A stretch of 17,485 nt of DNA, taken from NCBI GenBank assembly GCA_964539825.1, contig CAZIKF010000063.1, positions 1 through 17,485 on the forward strand, given 5' to 3'. Both the position numbers and the translations under genes were made by a program. The notes beneath the pieces are model-generated. The model did no database searches and was not told the origin of the DNA. It worked only from the letters and a program-made list of their open reading frames with translations. This document shows, one piece after another, positions 14,104-17,485 of the stretch (position 1 is the first letter of the stretch; each line of letters opens with the position of its first letter). The DNA comes from CAZIKF01 sp964539825. GTDB taxonomy: Bacteria > Muiribacteriota > UBA6191.

Positions 14104-15521
14104 CACATCCTCTTTCCCGACTCCTGTGGTGGTATTGGATATTTCTGGTACCAGGCTTGAGTTGGGCAGCCACCACCCACAGTGGTTTTCAGCGCTCCCG
14201 TGTCAGTGCTTATGACTTTCATACCTATGCCGCGCCCAGAATCTTTCAGGCGACCCAAGCACCCCAACACTTCTTATCAGGACATTTTGAACTCGACTCA
14301 CGGTTTCGCGCATCCGGGGACTTTCAAGACCAGGACCTATCCCTGCGGTATCACCTGGAGAAAAAAATCAAATATGACTCAAAGAGAGAGAGAAAACTGC
14401 TGGTCTCGGGAAGAATGGATCATGATTTGGATGGCATATCCTCAACCAGTACCTTCCCTTTCCGTGACCTTGGATCTTCAAGTGGACAAAGAAATCAGTT
14501 TTATGAATTTTATTTCGAGGGCTCCGATTCTGATAGAAAAAACCTGGAGTGGAAGATTGGCCGCCAATTTCTTTTTGAGCAGGAATTTCTTTGGCTAGAT
14601 GGATTTTTACTGAGAAGACGAGACCATCCAAAGCTCCTCACAAGCCTTTTTGGAGGAGAGATTGCCAAACCCTGGAGTGCCGCGGCCAGGGAGAGAGATC
14701 GACTGATCGGGATCAATAGTAAATGGGATCTGAATTCTCGAACCAGGGTAAATCTACTCTTCCTTCACAATCGTGAAAGAACTCTGATCCAGCATAATTT
14801 ACCCTCTGTTTTTCGAGAGATTAACTCCACCCAAAATCTTATTAAATCGGGTATACACTGGCAGGCCAGCAAGCGGTGGAAACTGAGAGCCGGAGCAACA
14901 CAGCGTGATGGATCTCTACGGGACTGGAGAGTCTCAGGACAGTTCCTGGACACACACACTAAACAACGAACGCTGGACTGGGAGTATTCCACACTGGCCA
15001 AATCCACGGATCTCTCCTCAAGAAATTTCGAAGCCCTGGGATTCGTCACCGCTGCCCTGCTGCCCTTTGAACAGGTTCGTATTCAAGTTGGCCAATCTCT
15101 TGATGAAGGTAATTACACCTTGACTCTCTCATACCTGGATCGCTTCCTAAGAGACAGTACCGCGCAAGGATTATACAATCGAGAATTCAGCCAATCCCAT
15201 GCTTCCCTGCATGCCTGGAATTGGATTGAGAATGGTTCGGTACTTTTTAGCACCAGCCTTTGGGATTCTATCTCCAACCAATCTCATCATGGTGTCGAAG
15301 TCACTTATAAACCTGAGAAAAGGACTGAACTTGGCCTGGGTACCTATTATTCCGTCTACAAAGTGGACTATCTTTTAGGACGGGAGAATCTAGCTTCACG
15401 CAACTATTATCTTGAATTGTCGCGGCGGCTTGCAAAGGGCCGGTTTAGAATCAGTTTCGAGAAGGAGTTCGGACTGGAGGACTTTATAACCCTGAGGACC
15501 AGATGGACCCGAGAATTCTAA
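14100..15521 (+). CDS. Outer-membrane beta-barrel protein (putative porin of a cytochrome conduit)
   Basis: It starts with GTG at 14100, overlapping the cytochrome stop codon as GTGA. The 473-residue product has a signal peptide with a tryptophan-rich core (WWYWIFLVPGLSWA, cleavage about residue 23). The rest is an alternation of short amphipathic strands with many aromatic and charged residues (for example HFELDSRFRASG, LEWKIGRQF, YYLELSRRL), as in a barrel of roughly two dozen strands. It ends in RTRWTREF, the C-terminal aromatic residue that signals outer-membrane assembly. No family is recognised by name. The position between a periplasmic diheme cytochrome and a 15-heme cytochrome, overlapping both, parallels the MtrB/OmbB-type porins that sheathe multiheme cytochromes across the outer membrane. 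The barrel is confident; the conduit role is inferred from context only. Confidence 0.8.
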   Translation: MTHPLSRLLWWYWIFLVPGLSWAATTHSGFQRSRVSAYDFHTYAAPRIFQATQAPQHFLSGHFELDSRFRASGDFQDQDLSLRYHLEKKIKYDSKRERKLLVSGRMDHDLDGISSTSTFPFRDLGSSSGQRNQFYEFYFEGSDSDRKNLEWKIGRQFLFEQEFLWLDGFLLRRRDHPKLLTSLFGGEIAKPWSAAARERDRLIGINSKWDLNSRTRVNLLFLHNRERTLIQHNLPSVFREINSTQNLIKSGIHWQASKRWKLRAGATQRDGSLRDWRVSGQFLDTHTKQRTLDWEYSTLAKSTDLSSRNFEALGFVTAALLPFEQVRIQVGQSLDEGNYTLTLSYLDRFLRDSTAQGLYNREFSQSHASLHAWNWIENGSVLFSTSLWDSISNQSHHGVEVTYKPEKRTELGLGTYYSVYKVDYLLGRENLASRNYYLELSRRLAKGRFRISFEKEFGLEDFITLRTRWTREF

Positions 15522-16750
15522 TACTCCCTAAACGACTGCTATTCCTGATCCCTGGCCTGCTATGTATTTTTCTTAGCGCTCTTGGCGGGCAGTCAAAGAA
15601 GGTAGAGTTTACTCATGAAGTTCATGAGTTTGCGGCTGACTGCATCGATTGCCATGCCGGTATTCTCGAAGGTTCACAAAATAACTCCTTCCCTACTAAA
15701 CAGGACTGTTTGAATTGTCACTCTGATATGGAAGAAGCGTCCTTTCTTGATGCTTTAAACAAATACCTGAATTCCAGGAAATTCCAAAGCCGTTATACCT
15801 CTACCCGAGCGGATATAAATTTCAAGCATCCCGTCCACATGAAAGAAGATTCCGGCCTGGACTGTGAGTCCTGTCACCAGGTCTATCTCGATCAAGAAAC
15901 GACGCTGAAGAACCCCTCAAAAAGATCTGCTCCGATCACCCGTAGACTTCCCACCACAGCAAATAACCCGCACCCTCTGCATTTCAACCACCGCAACTGC
16001 CTGGACTGTCACCAGCGAGGAGTCAAAGCACCCCTGAAATGCATTTCCTGTCACCAGGTTGATCCCTTTAAGAGTCTAAGCTCTCATCGTTTTGGCTGGC
16101 TTGAGCGCCATGGTGCGCAACTCAATGAAATGACCCGTGAAGAAACCAGGCTAGAGTGCTTTCTGTGTCATCGAGAGAATGAGTGTATCAACTGTCACAA
16201 GGGCGAAAAACCCAAGAGTCATACCGGCAGTTGGAAGCTCCTTGGCCATGCCCTCGCAGTGGATATGGATCGCGCTCAATGCTCGGCCTGCCATACGCCG
16301 GACTATTGTGTCTCCTGCCATCTGGAAACACCCCCCCGCTCCCATGGACCGAATTATAAAGAGCAGCACTGTACCCAGTGCCATGGAACTGTGGGAGAAA
16401 ACCCCGGGTGCATTGCCTGCCATAAGATTGCAATCCATAATGTAGCCCCTCTTTCACACACCAGGGCATTTCGAAATACCAATCACTGTGTCGGCTGCCA
16501 CCTTCCCCTCTCTCAGAATACGAATCCAGGCTCATCAAGCTGCGTATTTTGCCACCAGCAGGCACCTCATACCACCGCCAATCGAAGACCTCAGGTAATT
16601 GATCGCTTTGGACCTGCAAAGTGGTCTCCCCATTTCGCTCCCGATGATACCCAGTGTATAACCTGTCATCTCGACGGCGGAGGAGTAGGTGCCACGCTAA
16701 TGAAACACCCCAATATTGGCTCCTGTTTCACCTGCCATTTTCTCGAATAA
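15503..16750 (+). CDS. Fifteen-heme c-type cytochrome
   Basis: The 415-residue protein has an N-terminal hydrophobic export segment (about 8-28). I count fifteen CxxCH sites with first Cys at 47, 69, 121, 166, 180, 219, 228, 260, 269, 290, 303, 329, 347, 385 and 408. That is about one heme per 28 residues, dense enough for a continuous electron wire. Additional His residues between the sites (for example in HEVHEF, KHPVHM, HPLHFNH) could give bis-His ligation as in MtrA- and NrfB-like wires. There is no clear lipobox; the Cys at 21 follows Leu-Leu. The ATG has GAGG six bases upstream, inside the end of the barrel gene, and the two genes overlap by 19 bp, so they are translated together. The likely role is electron transfer through or beyond the outer membrane; the direction and the partner are unknown. 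Confidence 0.92.
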   Translation: MDPRILILPKRLLFLIPGLLCIFLSALGGQSKKVEFTHEVHEFAADCIDCHAGILEGSQNNSFPTKQDCLNCHSDMEEASFLDALNKYLNSRKFQSRYTSTRADINFKHPVHMKEDSGLDCESCHQVYLDQETTLKNPSKRSAPITRRLPTTANNPHPLHFNHRNCLDCHQRGVKAPLKCISCHQVDPFKSLSSHRFGWLERHGAQLNEMTREETRLECFLCHRENECINCHKGEKPKSHTGSWKLLGHALAVDMDRAQCSACHTPDYCVSCHLETPPRSHGPNYKEQHCTQCHGTVGENPGCIACHKIAIHNVAPLSHTRAFRNTNHCVGCHLPLSQNTNPGSSSCVFCHQQAPHTTANRRPQVIDRFGPAKWSPHFAPDDTQCITCHLDGGGVGATLMKHPNIGSCFTCHFLE

Positions 16751-16803
16751 CTATGATTGAGCTTCATCCCTGATTCTGCTACACTTCCCCTCTCAAAAAA
16801 AAC

Positions 16804-16837
16804 AGGTATTTTCAGGCAGGATTGCAGAGAAATACCT
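16804..16837 (+). promoter_or_regulatory. 8 bp inverted repeat between the 15-heme gene and the repeat-protein gene
   Basis: AGGTATTT at 16804-16811 and AAATACCT at 16830-16837 are perfect inverted copies separated by 18 bases. There is no T-run after the right arm that would make a clear terminator. It may be a regulator site or a transcript-processing hairpin tuning the downstream gene relative to the cytochromes. Confidence 0.35.
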
Positions 16838-16881
16838 TTGATTTAGTCAGGCAATATCATTCGAATTCTTTGGGAGGAATC

Positions 16882-17485
16882 ATGAACCGATTAAGAGCAC
16901 TCTTTATACCAATTCTAGCCCTATTCACCATCTTCAGTATCTCATTTGGATCGACGACCTACGCTCCAGCAGACGACGGCCTCTCCTCTGTTCGCCAGCG
17001 TCTACAGCAAATTCGAGAGAAGAATCAACCATCCAGAGAGGTTTTGAGAGACATCTACAAAATCCAGTCCTACTGTTCCGGCAACAAACGCCACAACAAG
17101 GCAAAGTGCCCTGACTGTATTGCCAAAACCAAGAAAAGTGCCAAAAAATGCGCAGACTGTAGCGCTGGTCAGGCTAAATCCAAGTGTGCCAGCTGTCATA
17201 AATATGGGAAGGACAAATGTTCAAAATGCTCCGCCAAGGCAAAGTCTAAGTGTGCCACCTGTAAGAAATACGGGAAGGCCAAATGTTCGAAGTGCTCCGC
17301 CAAGGCAAAGTCCAAGTGTAAGAAATATGGGAAGTCAAAGTGTTCGAAGTGCTCCGCCAAAGCTAAGTCCAAGTGTAAGAAATACGGGAAGGCAGAATGT
17401 TCCAAATGCTCCGCCAAAGATAAGTCCAAGTGTAAGAAATACGGGAAGTCAGAATGTTCCAAATGCTCCGCCAAAGATAAGTCCA
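16882..17485 (+). CDS. Exported Cys/Lys-rich tandem-repeat protein (3' end beyond window)
   Basis: The ATG has a strong GGGAGG site (spacing 4). The frame is open to the right edge (201 codons seen, C-terminus missing). A signal peptide is clear (MNRLRALFIPILALFTIFS..., about 1-28), followed by a short helical stretch (about 35-65). From about residue 66 the protein is almost only Cys, Lys, Ser, Ala and Gly, with CxxC pairs throughout (CPDC, CADC, CASC, CSKC, CATC). One of these, CASCH at 102-106, is a perfect heme motif, while the equivalent site in the next repeat reads CATCK. Later repeats lose two of the Cys. No family is recognised. Possible roles are metal binding, a highly cationic disulfide- or metal-stabilised surface protein, or a degenerate cytochrome. 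It follows the 15-heme cytochrome by 131 bp on the same strand, so it may belong to the same export or redox function. Confidence 0.85.
   Translation, partial: MNRLRALFIPILALFTIFSISFGSTTYAPADDGLSSVRQRLQQIREKNQPSREVLRDIYKIQSYCSGNKRHNKAKCPDCIAKTKKSAKKCADCSAGQAKSKCASCHKYGKDKCSKCSAKAKSKCATCKKYGKAKCSKCSAKAKSKCKKYGKSKCSKCSAKAKSKCKKYGKAECSKCSAKDKSKCKKYGKSECSKCSAKDKS
17185..17485 (+). repeat. In-frame tandem repeats, 66 and 57 bp units
   Basis: Two 66 bp units (17185-17250, 17251-17316) of the form C-A-x-C-x-K-Y-G-K-x-K-C-S-K-C-S-A-K are followed by 57 bp units at 17317-17373, 17374-17430 and a partial one at 17431-17485. The shorter unit is the longer one without its first three codons. DNA identity between neighbours is very high, which points to recent expansion. 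The array continues past the window edge. Confidence 0.9.

Noticed and set aside
17196..17474. A 92-codon minus-strand frame with perfect repeats (AEHLEHSDFPYFLHLDL type)
   Set aside because: It is the complement of the in-frame repeat of the plus-strand Cys/Lys-rich gene, which has a signal peptide and a strong ribosome binding site.
1..17485. CRISPR array, transposase, integrase, tRNA or rRNA
   Set aside because: No regularly spaced direct repeats with unique spacers, no transposase or integrase motifs and no tRNA or rRNA signatures were seen; the only tandem repeats are the in-frame protein repeats at the right edge.

Overview
The window is ordinary bacterial chromosome with densely packed protein genes and no phage, insertion sequence, CRISPR array, tRNA or rRNA that I can see. 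The organism is a diderm (Gram-negative-type) bacterium: it encodes a signal-peptide-bearing outer-membrane beta-barrel protein ending in Phe and several periplasmic c-type cytochromes. Base composition looks mid-40s percent GC by eye (not computed). The phylum cannot be fixed from the sequence; the mix of genes would fit a free-living spirochaete of the Leptospira branch or another non-proteobacterial diderm, but this is only a guess.

Layout. Positions 1-4753 hold a leftward run of four genes: a small membrane protein, a PhzF-family isomerase, the RNA-binding protein Tex, and an exported alpha/beta hydrolase cut by the left edge. Positions 4754-6185 have no protein gene. They hold a near-consensus sigma70 promoter, about 985 bases packed with strong hairpins, and a textbook intrinsic terminator, so I call this a large structured non-coding RNA. 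Positions 6186-7611 hold a convergent pair, an EamA-type transporter (+) and a GNAT acetyltransferase (-), whose ends overlap by 14 bp. Positions 7642-8521 are a two-gene small heat shock protein (Hsp20) operon with its terminator. Positions 8882-10099 encode an exported protein that looks like a circularly permuted papain-type cysteine hydrolase. Positions 10100-10432 carry a 161-base near-complete hairpin whose mismatch pattern says it is read on the minus strand, and a 41-base pure pyrimidine tract. psuG (pseudouridine-5'-phosphate glycosidase) follows, with its own promoter and terminator, then a convergent HTTM + DCC fusion membrane protein.

The right end, 13669 to the edge, is a tight rightward cluster: a diheme cytochrome of the reaction-centre-cytochrome type, an outer-membrane barrel (4 bp overlap), a 15-heme cytochrome (19 bp overlap), and then an exported Cys/Lys-rich protein made of 57-66 bp tandem repeats that runs off the window. 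The coupled order of periplasmic cytochrome, barrel and multiheme cytochrome suggests a porin-cytochrome conduit that carries electrons across the outer membrane.

Most worth a second look are the roughly 985-nt ornate RNA (with a motif repeated three times inside it), the minus-strand hairpin RNA, the porin-cytochrome cluster, and the repeat protein next to it. Several gene starts were moved from the longest open frame to an internal ATG with a good Shine-Dalgarno site (PhzF, the membrane protein, the first Hsp20, psuG).
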